A DNA stretch of 64,000 nucleotides, taken from Ashinkailepas kermadecensis (Eukaryota > Arthropoda > Thecostraca > Neolepadidae). The notes under the pieces are model-generated. The model saw only the letters and a list, made by a program, of their open reading frames with translations. It had not been told where the DNA came from and did not search any database. The stretch is from positions 62,001-126,000 of the forward strand of contig JAOTOM010003979.1 in the NCBI GenBank assembly GCA_034440615.1, in the 5' to 3' direction. The position numbers and the translations under genes were made by a program. Below, one piece after another: positions 22,326-33,110 of this stretch (positions are counted from its first letter, which is position 1; each line of letters opens with the position of its first letter).

Positions 22326-23640
22326 TCAGATTTGTTCCTGGCCGTCCAACGTCGAAGCATGTCGGTGTGTTGCATTTGCTGCGTGGAAGTAGACGGGGCA
22401 GACGTTGCATACAATTGGCCCCAGCTTTACCGGCTGCAAAACCACGCCACAGTACTATGAAACTTCAGCCGGCACAAAAGGGAGAAAGGACGCCAAATAA
22501 TTGGCACATTGGTAGCCAAGCAATTTTTTCCAGGAACACAGGCGTGTCAGAAAGGAGCGCACCTTCACCAATATACTTCTGCGATTCGATACAGACCTTT
22601 CGTGTTGGGCGTGCTGTAGGATTTCCAATGGTTGTCACGCTGGAACTGCGTCGCCACTCACAATCACAGGCAGATCTCCGGATTAAGCTGGATAGTTTTC
22701 CACGCGACGAAAAACTCAAATGCAAACAATACGCGAAAATAATCGGGAAACCGAGCAATCCACACAGAACATAGACCCGGGACCGGCCAGGCAGCAGACG
22801 CCAGCGTCCATCATGAAACCGCATCGATTAATGACGTCACCCGGCTTTCCGACGCCACCATTGGGCCCACGGCGATGCCTGCCCGACACTACAGCCAATC
22901 AGAAGCCAGCACAGTTCGACAGAAGAGCTGGCCGATTTCTGAGTACGGTTTTCGCCGTGCAATATAGCAACCTGCCATTTGCTCATATGGAAACGGAAGT
23001 GTTCGAAGTGTTCTTTCTGTCCTTTCTTTCCCAAGTGTGCCGTTCTTGCTTGGTTCTTGCAAATGAGCATGTGCTGGTACATGTTCTTGCGTGCTGGATC
23101 CAAAGACAGGCGCCTGCTGCCCGGGTGCGTGGTTCCGCGTCTGTTTGTCTTCATCCTCTAGAGGCGGGTATGTATTGGAATAGACCGAGTCCTGTATGGA
23201 TTCGGTTTATTCTTTTTCGTCATATTGTATTCGCCAGATCCTCTTTAAATATGCTGACCGAGAATAGAGATTTGTTCTACACCAGTCGAAATGTTGTCCC
23301 CGCAATAGTGGTTTTTGCGTCGAGACGGTCATAGGTGATGAGAGACTGGCGTAGGTGGAGCGGGTGTGAACATGTCGAACGTGTTGACGTAGCATTTGTG
23401 CAAGCATCAAGCTTGCCATGCAATTTTTATCTTCCATGCCCTACCCATATGGGTAGGCAGGAGAGCCTTTTCGTACTAATACGTGGACACGTATAACTTC
23501 AGCACGTACAATTTTTGGGCGGATCAGGATGAGAGTTGTGGAAACTAAACATGCGAGGCCACTTGACGACACGTTCTTTTGGGGTTTCTTTTCTGCACAG
23601 ATTCCGCCACTGTATATCAGAACATAGGTTGCCCTGGAAT
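22326..23640. other. Stretch with CRE and CCAAT boxes but no recognised gene
   Basis: A CRE (22832-22839) lies 20-55 bp from two CCAAT motifs (ATTGGG near 22860 and GCCAATCAG near 22892). This is a promoter-like arrangement for either strand. Open frames on both strands here have no recognisable domain. Confidence 0.35.
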
Positions 23641-23644
23641 TCTC

Positions 23645-23948
23645 CTAAAGCAGACAGGGTAGCCAGACAGAGTAGCCAGACAGGCAGGGTAGCCAGACAG
23701 GCAGGGTAGCCAGACAGACAGAGTATCCAGACAGACAGAGTATCTAGACAGGCAGGGCATCCAGATAGACAGAGTAGCCAGACAGGCAGGGTAGCGAGAC
23801 AGATAGAGTAGCCAGACAGGCAGAGCAGCCAGACAGACAGAGTAGCAAGACAAGGTAACCAGACATGTATGGTAGCCAGACAGACAGGATAGCCATACAT
23901 ACAGGGTAGCCAAGGTAGGCAGTGTAGCCAGACAGGCAGGGTAGCCAA
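23645..23948. repeat. 17-bp minisatellite
   Basis: AGCCAGACAGGCAGGGT units (17 bp, a few of 13) form an imperfect array of about 18 copies. Minus-strand WLPCLSGY-type frames are repeat translations. Confidence 0.9.
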
Positions 23949-24239
23949 GCTATTGGCGACTGGCTATAATTTGGCATAATCTACCAACTACAAAATATAC
24001 AGCTAGTGTTGCTGTAAGCTACAAATGCAAGTAATGAAGCAATACGCTAACTAAAAATAAGCATAAAAGAAACAATCGGTAACACAGAAAGCACGTGCAA
24101 TTGCAAATTAGCCGATAGCAAAGCAGAATTGAAAGTCGCAATATCAAGTTCCTCAGTGTCAGATATGCGCATGCATTCCTAATTAATTTCGTTATGCATG
24201 CTCAAGCGCTCGACCATGACCAAAACGTTCGTGGACGGG

Positions 24240-24288
24240 TGACGTCAGCTATTTTGTGTCCATTGTTGCCATGCAACGTCCATTGGCG
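24240..24288. promoter_or_regulatory. CRE, RFX X-box and CCAAT cluster
   Basis: TGACGTCA (24240-24247), GTTGCCATGCAAC (24265-24277, palindromic X-box with one-base-shorter centre) and CCATTGGC (inverted CCAAT, 24280-24287) fall within 49 bp. RFX, CREB and NF-Y cooperate on such modules in animals. Downstream frames were not recognisable, so the target gene is unknown. Confidence 0.5.
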
Positions 24289-25585
24289 TGATACTAGCTG
24301 CCGAAAATGCTGGAAGACGTGTAGCCCGTTGCCCCAGCCCCCGCTGCCTGTGCATGCTGCAGAAATATTCCTCGATGCGTTTCTTCAAGTAGGATTTAGT
24401 AATAAGTATTACTAAATAAGACACAACTATTCAAAATAGTTATGTGCAAATCATTTGGTGTCACGATATAGGCGCAACGGAGAGTAGCGAGAAAAATAGG
24501 CTGCTCGTGAGACGTGGCAATTTCAGAGTGCAAACACACGCAAGGGCATGGGCAAAGGATACTGGGCTAATACTGAATGGGGAAACATGTACCAAGCTCC
24601 CCAGAGATTTCATCGATGGGTGAAAAAACCTTCCCGGTAAGCATATAAAGTTACTTTAAAATCGTATTCATCCATTCAACACCATGCAGATAATAATAAG
24701 AAGCTGGAAGGCAACAGCTGCTATTCTCTCCCCTTCCCCTTTGCTGATCCCGTTACCCTACCCCTACTTACCAACAGTGTGTACCTGTGATTGAGGTGTA
24801 TGTGTTATGAGTTATACATGACAAATAGTAGTCAGTGCGCCCCTAAAGCCCAAACAACACCAACCTGTTTAAATTGTCCAACCTGTCTTGAGAACAGTTT
24901 ATTTCTTCTATGTCCGTTCTGTCTCGCAGTGGTCACGTATTGACAGGAAGCGATAATTTTAATTGGGTTGTAATGTAATCTGTTCACACGTGATGTCCTG
25001 TGCACAACCTGTTAAATTATCATAGTTTAGAGGGTTCGATCACAAATAATAGCAAATAAAGATTGGTTTCGGACGTCCATGCCAAGGACGGACGAACGAA
25101 CTCTGTCTTTCTTATTTGTCCCATGCTAAAGCTAACTGCTAGCAGCTGCTCTGCGTACTTTGGTCAAGTCAATTCTGGAGCCAACCACACAAGCTCACGA
25201 TACGTTGTCTAAGTCATGTCCAAGGTACTTTAATCCGCCTCATCTCTCCAGTTAGATGCTCACACCCTTTCTCGGGGGTTAAGGACACCTCCATCTAACT
25301 TCCCAACTGGACGGTGCACAAAAGCGAACCGGGTACCATCGAAAAGCCGGGTACCATCGAAAAGCGCTGGACGAATAGGATGAATTAAGTTGCCTCACTT
25401 CTTATTTTCGAATAATATTGGAACTCAAAAATGGCGATTATTCAGACAAAGTGACATCTCAAAAACATCTCATATATGTATTTCTGGTGAAGACACATAG
25501 TTAAAAACGCACATCATTTGGTAGCCAATTACACCGAGCATACATACAAACAGTCGCATTGGTCCATCATGGGCCAACTCGGCAG
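24289..25585. other. Stretch without recognised genes
   Basis: Only a 17-bp direct duplication (CGGGTACCATCGAAAAG at about 25329-25364) was noted. Confidence 0.45.
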
Positions 25586-25587
25586 TG

Positions 25588-25612
25588 ACCCCAGGTCACA
25601 GACATGACCTGA
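25588..25612. promoter_or_regulatory. Cluster of AGGTCA nuclear-receptor half-sites
   Basis: TGACCCCAGGTCA is followed by a TGACCT six bases further on, giving everted and inverted half-site pairs. More half-sites follow at 25735-25760. Function unknown. Confidence 0.3.
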
Positions 25613-25879
25613 AACACAATCCCAAGATATACGTGGTATAAGCACTACCAATTTGTGATCACGTCGTCGGCTTCATTACAACATATTTTCACATGTATGA
25701 ATTTCACAAAATTCCCAAAAATTACCGTAGGACAGTGACCTAGGATGGCTTTGACCGTGACGATGATCAATGCGTTTGTTACATTGGGTAATTTAGGTCG
25801 AACTATGCTGGTTTGATGCTATTTAGATCATAAAAACTCATCATCGTCTTTGATCTGATGAACGAACACATGAAAAGCA

Positions 25880-25885
25880 TTATAT

Positions 25886-25974
<89 letters not shown>

Positions 25975-25985
25975 TATATACATAG
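25880..25985. repeat. (TA)n microsatellite
   Basis: About 100 bp of TA dinucleotides with a few TACATA interruptions. It lies 115 bp before a Penelope-like fragment. Confidence 0.95.
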
Positions 25986-26111
25986 TTCAGAAATGCCCGT
26001 ATTTCCTGGTCAATCATTGTGGATATATTAAAAGCTACGTTGATCTTCAAGATCCAGGAACGACTCAATGTTAGCAAAAAAATTGTAAATATATATTGTT
26101 AATATATATTT

Positions 26112-26501
26112 TTGGACACCCTGTTCACAGTCGGCGCGGATAGGTCATACACCACTGAGCTGTATATAAAGCCTATGGCGGCGCCTGTCATCCTCCACTA
26201 CAATTCAGCACATCCCATTACCACGAAAACCTCAGTGCTCCATGCACAAATAAGGAGAGCAACCCGCATTTCCTCAGACGAAGCCGCGTGTAGACGGAGT
26301 CTGCAGAAAATGCGCGACCTCTTCCTGGCCAATGGGTACCCGCCTAGGAAGGTGTCGCTGGCCATTGACCAGGGAATGGCCCAGTTCAGGCGTCAGGGGA
26401 AAATGAACTATGTCCAACACCACCGTGCCAGTAACAAAAAGGAATCGAACTACACCTACATCCGATTACCTTTCGTCACCGACAACTTTGCTGGACGGTA
26501 A
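26112..26501 (+). mobile_element. Penelope-like element, reverse-transcriptase C-terminal fragment
   Basis: The frame (first codon TTG, stop TAA 26499-26501) encodes FLDT (one codon earlier included), then YTTELYIKPMAAPVILHYNS, then AHPITTKTSVLHAQIRRATR, and later LFLANGYPPRKV, ending near YIRLPFVTDN. The order of ELYxKP, YLHYxSxHP, KxSVxxxQxxRxxRI and FxxxGYP is characteristic of Penelope-type RTs after the catalytic motifs, just before the linker to the GIY-YIG nuclease. The catalytic core and the nuclease are both missing, so it is a dead fragment. Its 5' edge is close to TA-rich DNA. Confidence 0.85.
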
Positions 26502-26697
26502 ACCAAATTTTACGCTCATCAAAACTAGACAAAATTAGAAGGTACTGATGGTGGTAGAAGGTACTGATCCTACTGATGGTGGGAGGCATAAAACCTACCG
26601 ATGTTGAATCACTTAAACGCACTGATATTGGATTACTTAAAACCGACGGATGTTGGAGTACCTAAATATGATTTTAAAATGTGACTTCCAAAACAAA

Positions 26698-26790
26698 TCA
26701 TAGAGAACTGGCCATAATAGCCATTGTACGTGAAGGGCATATATCGTGAAAAAAAAATATATAAACAAATACACAAATATATCTTGCGTT
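26698..26790 (+). mobile_element. 3' end of the non-LTR family seen at 18990
   Basis: It shares CCATAA(T/C)AGCCA(T/C)TGTACGT followed by (G/A)AGGGCAT with 19507-19540, then an A-rich AAATA-type tail. It is a severely 5'-truncated insertion about 0.2 kb after the Penelope-like fragment. Confidence 0.7.
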
Positions 26791-26810
26791 GGCTATGTGG
26801 GGCCTCCTGT

Positions 26811-27051
26811 TAGTGGCGGATCCAGGTAGGGAAGTTGGGGCATATGCCCCCCCCCCCCCATGGAAGGTAGCGCCCCTTCGACCAGAAAAATGCGTCCCTC
26901 CGCAAAGGCTCGAGTGCACCCCAACCCCCTCGAATTTTTTCAGCCAGAGGCTCCCCTCGGCGGGAAAGGCACCCCTGAAGGTACTTTCGCGGTGGCGCCA
27001 CTCCAGACACATGTCCCCGCCCCCAGATGACAATTCCTAGATCCGCCCCTG
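26811..27051. mobile_element. hAT-type MITE with exact 8-bp TSD
   Basis: The target duplication CCTCCTGT is present at 26803-26810 and 27052-27059. The ends are TAGTGGCGGATCCAGG and CCTAGATCCGCCCCTG, 16-bp inverted repeats with three mismatches. It is non-coding, 241 bp, with a C tract inside. It landed in a worn GGCCTCCTGTGGCGGCTATGG-type repeat that continues to about 27150. Confidence 0.9.
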
Positions 27052-27582
27052 CCTCCTGTGGCAGCTATGGGTTTCCTGTGGCGGCTATGGGACCTCTTAT
27101 GACGATAGTGGGCCTCCTGTTGCGGTCTAGGGGTGCCGTCAGACCATTTCAGGCGGTCTTCTGTGGTTACCTTTCAGAAAGTCCCCTGCCACTGGGGAGA
27201 AGAAGCTATGGCGCACTTAGCCCCCCCCCCGTCAAAGTACTCTATATTGCCATAAAATATGCAAGATAGCGTAGAGAATATCGGTGAAATTGCATGTAAA
27301 CCAATGGTGAAGGGAAACCTTCAAGCCCGCTACAAAACCAACTTAGTGGGTGCCCGTAACAAACCAACGCAATTGTATTCTGCGCAGATACCTATTGCAG
27401 TACAGGACCTGGGTGCTATGTTCAGGTTAGGATGTGTGTCAGGTATATATGATTCAGGTTGTGCATCATGCTGATGTGGATTGAAGTATTATGCACTCAT
27501 TGCTATGCATATGTATTGGCAACCATTGATCTCGTTAATTTTTTTGGACTCAATTACTTTATGCAAATGCACATGCTTTTAT

Positions 27583-27643
<61 letters not shown>
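27583..27643. repeat. (TA)n microsatellite
   Basis: About 60 bp of TA dinucleotides. Confidence 0.95.
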
Positions 27644-27648
<5 letters not shown>

Positions 27649-27685
27649 CAACCATTACAGTTCATGACGAATGATAAATAATATC

Positions 27686-27972
27686 AGGTGAAAACAAAGT
27701 TATAGCGAAAATAATATATTCAACAGATGTTTGGATGTTAGAGCATCTTTGTTGGTGTTTAAATAACTAATAATTCCCTTCATTAATTAGACACAGATGA
27801 AGACGCGTTGACATAAAAATTTCTGTCAATTAATTTTGTTTGCTATAACTTTGTTTTCACCTCATATTATATATATAATGTGAGTTGAAAACAAAGTTAT
27901 AGCAAAATAATTTATTCAACAGACATTTTGATGTCAAAGCATATTTATCTCTGTCTAGTTAAATAAGGGAAT

Positions 27973-27975
<3 letters not shown>
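27686..27975. mobile_element. Foldback element with three homologous arms
   Basis: Arm A (27686-27780) starts AGGTGAAAACAAAGTTATAG. Arm B (27781-27862) is its inverted partner and ends CTTTGTTTTCACCT. Arm C (27880-27975) is again in the direct orientation and stops at a (TA)n tract (27976-28006). A and B form an imperfect hairpin of about 85-90 bp per arm. I could not find a clear target duplication. Confidence 0.75.
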
Positions 27976-28008
<33 letters not shown>

Positions 28009-28009
28009 G

Positions 28010-28255
28010 TGTCGGCAGTGCACACTGAATCATATGACTCTTGAGCCTGATACCACTGAGTCGGATCTGAATCGATTAAAATTTCTGTCAGTCTGTTTGA
28101 GTCGTGAGTCGAATCATGCTTTGTGAGCTCTGAGTCTGAATTGAGTCGAATCAAATAATTTTGACCTGCTCTGAATCATGAGTTGAATCGGATCTCAAGA
28201 TCTACGAGTAAAATGTGAGTCGACTCAAAAAATTTGAGTCGAGCACAAGTCTGAA
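28010..28255. repeat. Degenerate TGAGTCGAATCA repeat
   Basis: GAGTCGAATC, GAGTCGGATC and GAGTCGACTC words recur at loose 10-20 bp spacing through 245 bp. Confidence 0.65.
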
Positions 28256-28868
28256 AGTGACAGGGTGAAATTATTTGATAATAAAACGAACCACACATCA
28301 TGAGAGAGCTTGTTTCAATGTTGTTCAAATGTGACCATTGGAGATTATTTGCACCTCCTCTAGAAACCAGAATATAGCATTAATCATAGCAAGCCCAGTC
28401 TGGTGGTGTTCCTTCACAAACCCACCACCAGAGCGGTGACACCGGTATTATTCCGCTCATGACGCCTAACGTTATCCGCTAAAGCGTGATGACTGGTTGA
28501 ACTTTTCTGGAGGTGACCTCTCTTGACCTTCACTAACTCGTTCACCCTAGATGACCTGACCTCAAAATCTTGCGCCGTTCTCTCCGTGCGCCGTACTTTC
28601 ACTATCCGCGGAAAACCTTAGGGAGGCGCGTATCAACCCCGCACCCCCGAGACGGCGCGGGTTAAGAAAATCCTGGCTGCGAACCTGGGCCTTACCTACC
28701 ATCATTGTTTCTCAATCACCGCATTTCAATCTCGGCCACGTTCAATGAGTTTGTCCGGTATCCCTTGACAATTCAGCTCACACTGCTCAAATTACACCTG
28801 TACAAATCACCTTAAAAGTATAAAGCTTTCAAATGTCATGCATTTAAGTGCATGACGCCTGGTCGTCG

Positions 28869-28917
28869 CCACGTGAACGTTCGTTCACGTGGTGGCACCG
28901 CGTGCACGTTCGTGCAC
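28869..28917. repeat. Two adjacent hairpins sharing a TT centre
   Basis: CCACGTGAACG (28869-28879), TT, then its exact complement to 28892. After nine bases, GTGCACG (28902-28908), TT, and its complement to 28917. Both are centred on ACGTTCGT. Confidence 0.8.
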
Positions 28918-29019
28918 ATGCACGATTATGTGCACCCGCGTTGCGTATTCGCTGCATTCGCCACACTTCGTGTGTTTCTGCCCGCTTCTGTGGTTTCTGC
29001 TAGTCCCTTTGCGTTTTGC

Positions 29020-29163
29020 TAATTGTCGTCATCAGCGATATTTCACGTCTTGTACCATATTTCACGTCATGAAATGCTTTGTATGTGGTTCGCTGGGAAA
29101 ATCCGATTGCTTCAATTTGAATATTTTTCCTCTTCCTGTCGCGTGTTCTGGTGGGCACTGTAT
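29020..29163 (+). CDS. Candidate Ly6/three-finger-like exon
   Basis: The frame reads MKCFVCGSLGKSDCF, then NLNIFPLPVACSGGHC. The spacing CxxC, 7, C, 11, C, 3-4, C with an FN..P motif resembles the first half of Ly6/quiver (sleepless-like) GPI-anchored domains of invertebrates. A pyrimidine-rich acceptor (GTCATCAG, ending about 29036) precedes it and a possible donor (CACT|GTATGA, about 29161) falls inside the last Cys codon. No partner exon was seen and the following residues are not Ly6-like. Chance resemblance is quite possible. Confidence 0.28.
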
Positions 29164-29369
29164 GACCAACGCAGACAATGCGCCCCTAATTCCAAATAAA
29201 CAACAAGTTAACCCACATTTTCTGATCAACAAGAAACCGAATACACCTCTGAGCTTTGTTGTGCGTCATCGTTTTGCTTAAACACGCTCCCAGATTGGTT
29301 ACCGTACCCAGACGCTAGTTCGTTGTTATTTTTAGACTCAGTTGCTCTTTTCGTCTACTGATGTACTTT

Positions 29370-30140
29370 AGTGCTCAGCGCAATTATTTAGGGCCCCGGT
29401 GTGATCTGAGACCCAGACTCTTTTTAGGGCCTTGTCGTTTGGTTGTGAACCCACGTAGTTCTTCAGGGACATGCGTGTGTTTATGGATCATGTCGCTTTT
29501 TGCGGACCCCGCCTATTTTTTAGGCTCTCATGCCAATTTTGAGGTTCTGGTGCATTTTGGAGGACCCCGGTACGCGTCGGGTTCCCGGTGTTATTTTAAA
29601 GTTTTCAATTAAATCCCGCTGTATATAATTTGGGGGCAATGACGTAAACTTGTGTGGTTTTGGCGATATACTTTGTCTCTCCGGTATGATTATTCTGGCC
29701 TTGCATTGTATTTCTGCTGCACGACACGAATTTTCTCTGCCCGAGGCGATTTTTCGCGATATCTTGTTATTTTTAGCCTGGGTCGCTTTCCCGGGTCTCG
29801 GCGTGATTTTTAAGTACCCCGGATCGATTTTTTCGCCACCGGTGCCATGTTTTTGGGTCCCCGGCTCGACGGTTTTGAGCCACCGCGCCGGCGCGATGTT
29901 TTTTGGTCCCCGACCCGTTTTGGGTCCCCGACCCGTTTTGCTTCGGCGCCCTACGCGATTTCGTGGGCCTCTGGCGGAATTTGTGGGGCTCCTAGAACGA
30001 TCCTCCGGCCTCTGATTGATTTTTAGAGGTGCCTGCTTCATTTTCTTCGGAGCTCCAGTGTGATTTCGTTCGAGTCTCGGTGCGTTTTTGGAGCCCCCGA
30101 TGCGAATTATTGGACCCCACATGATCTTCTGTGGCCCCGG
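29370..30140 (-). repeat. Ancient about 29-30 bp tandem repeat, inverted relative to 18540-20740
   Basis: Units such as GGCCCCGGTGTGATCTG, GGGTCCCCGACCCGTTTTG and GGACCCCGGTGCAATTTGG are diverged forms of CGGTGCGATTTTTGGGCCCC, the reverse complement of the family at 18540-20740. The minus-strand frame of 200 codons and the plus-strand frames are repeat translations. Confidence 0.75.
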
Positions 30141-30469
30141 TGCAATTTGGCAAATCGGAGCGCAAACGGCAGGCGAGTTATCGGTCGCTCGTCACTCCCA
30201 GCTTCGGTCATTTGGAGGCAAGTGAACTTAATTGCGGTGAATATAAGTCACGGTTTCGGCGAAGAACGTCCTGGCACGTTCCTCTTATGACGTAGCAGCT
30301 CAGTGACGTGACCAGATATTAAATTGTATATATAATTTATCGGCAGACGTTGTAAAATCACCTCAGCTAAGCGATGGGACGCTGAGCCGCGCCGTTTTTT
30401 CTTCTTCTGTGGTCGCGACAAGCCTCCAGGGGTAATATTGACCCTGATCCAATGGGCACCCCTAATCGG

Positions 30470-30487
30470 CCTTGATCGCGATCAAGG
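30470..30487. repeat. 18-bp perfect palindrome
   Basis: CCTTGATCGCGATCAAGG, followed 6 bp later by a second partial copy, AATCGCGATCAG. Confidence 0.9.
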
Positions 30488-30654
30488 TGCTAATCGCGAT
30501 CAGCCGGTCATGGGAACACCCGTAATCCAGTTGGTAATCCGGTTAGCAATCCTGTTACTAATCCACTACCCCCCCCCCATTGCACGGACGAGGGTTAAGC
30601 GTGATTCTGAAGAGACAAAGCAGCGGGCTCGAAACCGCAAAGGGAGACAAATGT

Positions 30655-30700
30655 AGGCAAAGGTGGGCAAAGGCGGGCAAAGGTGGGCAAAGGTGGGAAA
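30655..30700 (+). repeat. 10-bp repeat GCAAAGGTGG
   Basis: About four and a half near-perfect copies. Confidence 0.9.
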
Positions 30701-31813
30701 AACTGTACTCAGTTCCTCTCGACGCAGCATTAGCGCTGGTCGCTTGCCTTCACTGTGGCAAGCGAACTACTCCGAACTTGATATAGTGTTCCTCTACACT
30801 ACCGAAGTATTTAGCTGATAATGTGTGTCAACCGTACACCTTGTGCTCTTGATCAGTTGCTATATCAAGGAAACTAATGGAACCCAGCAGGCACGGACCT
30901 CTCCATATCGTACTATTTCGGTGCACACTGATGCAGTGGAATGAACAAGAGAAGGTTCATACAAATGTAGTTATACTGTAAACAGCCGGGCTCTGTACAA
31001 CCGGCGCTCACTGCCAATGGCAGCAGTTACTCTCGTCATGTTTTCCAACGGTATTTTAGTGGCCATTTCCAGCATGAAATGCGGCGCATGCACGAGAGGT
31101 AATTCACAAAAGAAGAAATAACGCAAGAGCAACTATCACGGCACTTCTACAAACGCAACACATCACACATAAAACGGAGAGAATGAGACGGCAGCAAGGG
31201 TCGGTACGGGCCGAGGCTCATGGAGGAAGACACGATGCGAATCACTCGTTCGCCGTGCCCCTGACTATCTCGGGACGTGGCAAACAATGACGTCACAACC
31301 ATGGTACACTGGACGGGTCACATAAGCAGAGCATGGCACGTTTGATGAAAGCATTACTATCCATACAGGTCTAAGCGCTGCTGAATCGACGGACCGAACA
31401 CAGCGCACAGCTGTGTGGTCCGTGATGGCCCATTTGTTGCTCACATCGCGAAATTATAAACCGCAAACGGTCTCCAATGGAACAACTGGTGAAGCTTGCG
31501 CGGCAGAGTTCCGCTGCGATAAACATGGCCCAACACCCGAGTACGTGTCTAGCACATCAGCAGCATCTACAACTGCAGACCATTTCAACAGCGGCGGCTT
31601 CGGTTTCAGCGACACCTCTACCATGTAAGCCGAACGATTAGTTGTTTTCTTCAATTAGCGGTCACTTTTAGATAATGAAACGTAAGTCGGGATTAGTCGC
31701 TCTCGGGCCAGACGCCTCCGCACACGATCGCAAGGCGTTTCGTCGGTGAGCACCGCGGCGCACACCCTGCAGGCCCGGCCGTCGGTCGCGCGACTTCCGG
31801 TCGCCAGGTCGCC
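30701..31813. other. Stretch downstream of the split RGS gene
   Basis: One CRE (31288-31295) was seen. The part nearest 31813 should include the 3' UTR of the RGS gene, but I could not place a polyadenylation signal. Confidence 0.4.
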
Positions 31814-32063
31814 TCAGGCGAGCCCCGCCAGCCGCTCGAACAGCGGCGTCCTGAGAAAGCGCGGGAACACGTCGCGCCGGATGTCCTCGGTGACGGCGCC
31901 GTCGGCCTCGTCGAAGAGGTCGGCCGGCGCCGCCTGGAGCCGGCTGCTGATCGCCGACCGGATGTGCGAGTCCAGACTGAGCTCGCGGTCGGCCAGCACG
32001 CGCAGGTAGGTGTGGAAGATGTGCTGCGCCTGCTTTTGGCGCGCCTCGTCACCGGCCGCCGAC
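31814..32063 (-). CDS. Split RGS-domain protein, last exon (second half of the RGS domain)
   Basis: After acceptor CTGCACAG (ending 32064), the exon starts with one base that completes an Arg codon. It then reads SAAGDEARQKQAQHIFHTYL, DSHIRSAISSRL and LFDEADGAVTEDI, and ends RDVFPRFLRTPLFERLAGLA at TGA 31816-31814. This is the second half of an RGS bundle: an AxxIFxxYL helix, a linker, an LFDEA..AV helix and FPRFLxxxLFxxL. Its phase fits the exon ending at 34832 exactly. It resembles the RGS domains of AKAP10/RGS22-like scaffold proteins more than the small R4 class, but the subfamily is not settled. The acceptor lies only a few tens of bases from the edge of a 1-kb minisatellite. Confidence 0.75.
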
Positions 32064-32079
32064 CTGTGCAGCGGGTCAC

Positions 32080-33110
32080 AGTGGTCATGGTACACGGGGT
32101 GATGGTGACGACACATGAGACCAGGGGGTGATGGCACATGGGGTCGTGGTGGTGATACACACGGGGTCGTGGTGGTGACGACACATGAGACCAGGGGGTG
32201 ATGGCGCATGGGGTCGTCGTGGTGGTGATGCACATGGGGTCGTGGTGGTGACGACACATGAGACCAGGGGGTGATGGCGCATGGGGTCGTGGTGGTGATA
32301 CACATGGGGTCGTGGTGGTGACGACACATGAGACCAGGGGGTGATGGCGCATGGGGTCGTGGTGGTGATACACATGGGGTCGTGGTGGTGACGACACATG
32401 AGACCAGGGGGTGATGGCGCATGGGGTCGTGGTGGTGGTGATACACATGGGGTCGTGGTGGTGATACACACGGGGTCGTGGTGGTGACGACACATGAGAC
32501 CAGGGGGTGGTGGCACATGGGGTCGTGGTGGTGATACACACGGGGTCGTGGTGGTGACGACACATGAGACCAGGGGATGATGGCACATGGGGTCGTCGTG
32601 GTGATACACATGGGGTCGTGGTGGTGACGACACATGAGACCAGGGGGTGATGGCACATGGGGTCGTGGTGGTGGTGATACACATGGGGTCGTGGTGGTGA
32701 CGACACATGAGACCAGGGGGTGATGGCACATGGGGTCGTGGTGGTGATACACATGGGGTCGTGGTGGTGACGACACATGAGACCAGGGGGTGATGGCACA
32801 TGGGGTCGTGGTGGTGGTGATACACATTGGGTCGTGGTGGTGACGACACATGAGACCAGGGGTGATGGCACATGGGGTCGTGGTGGTGGTAGCACACGAG
32901 GTTATGGTGATGATAACACACGAGGTCGTGGTGGTGAATACACACAGGGGTCGTGGTGGTGATTGCACGCGAAGTCATGGGGATAACCCATGTAACCCAG
33001 GTAACGATGATAACCCATGAAACCATGGGGTGATGGCACATGGGGTCGTGGTGGTGACGACACATGGGGTCAGGGTCATAGTGGTGTCGTGGTGGTGATA
33101 ACACACGGGG
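32080..33110 (-). repeat. 70-bp (73-bp) minisatellite inside the RGS intron
   Basis: Units combine ACACATGAGACCAGGGGGTG, ATGGCACATGGGGTCGTGGT and GGTGATACACATGGGGTCGT, then GGTGGTGACG. Some have an extra GTG triplet. There are about 12 units plus a worn tail to 33110. All three minus-strand frames are open for 339-400 codons, which is a product of the repeat. Confidence 0.95.

Noticed and set aside
31693..33104. Three long His/Pro-rich minus-strand frames (339-400 codons)
   Set aside because: Translations of the 70-bp minisatellite in the RGS intron. Only the last 82 codons of one of them are a real exon.
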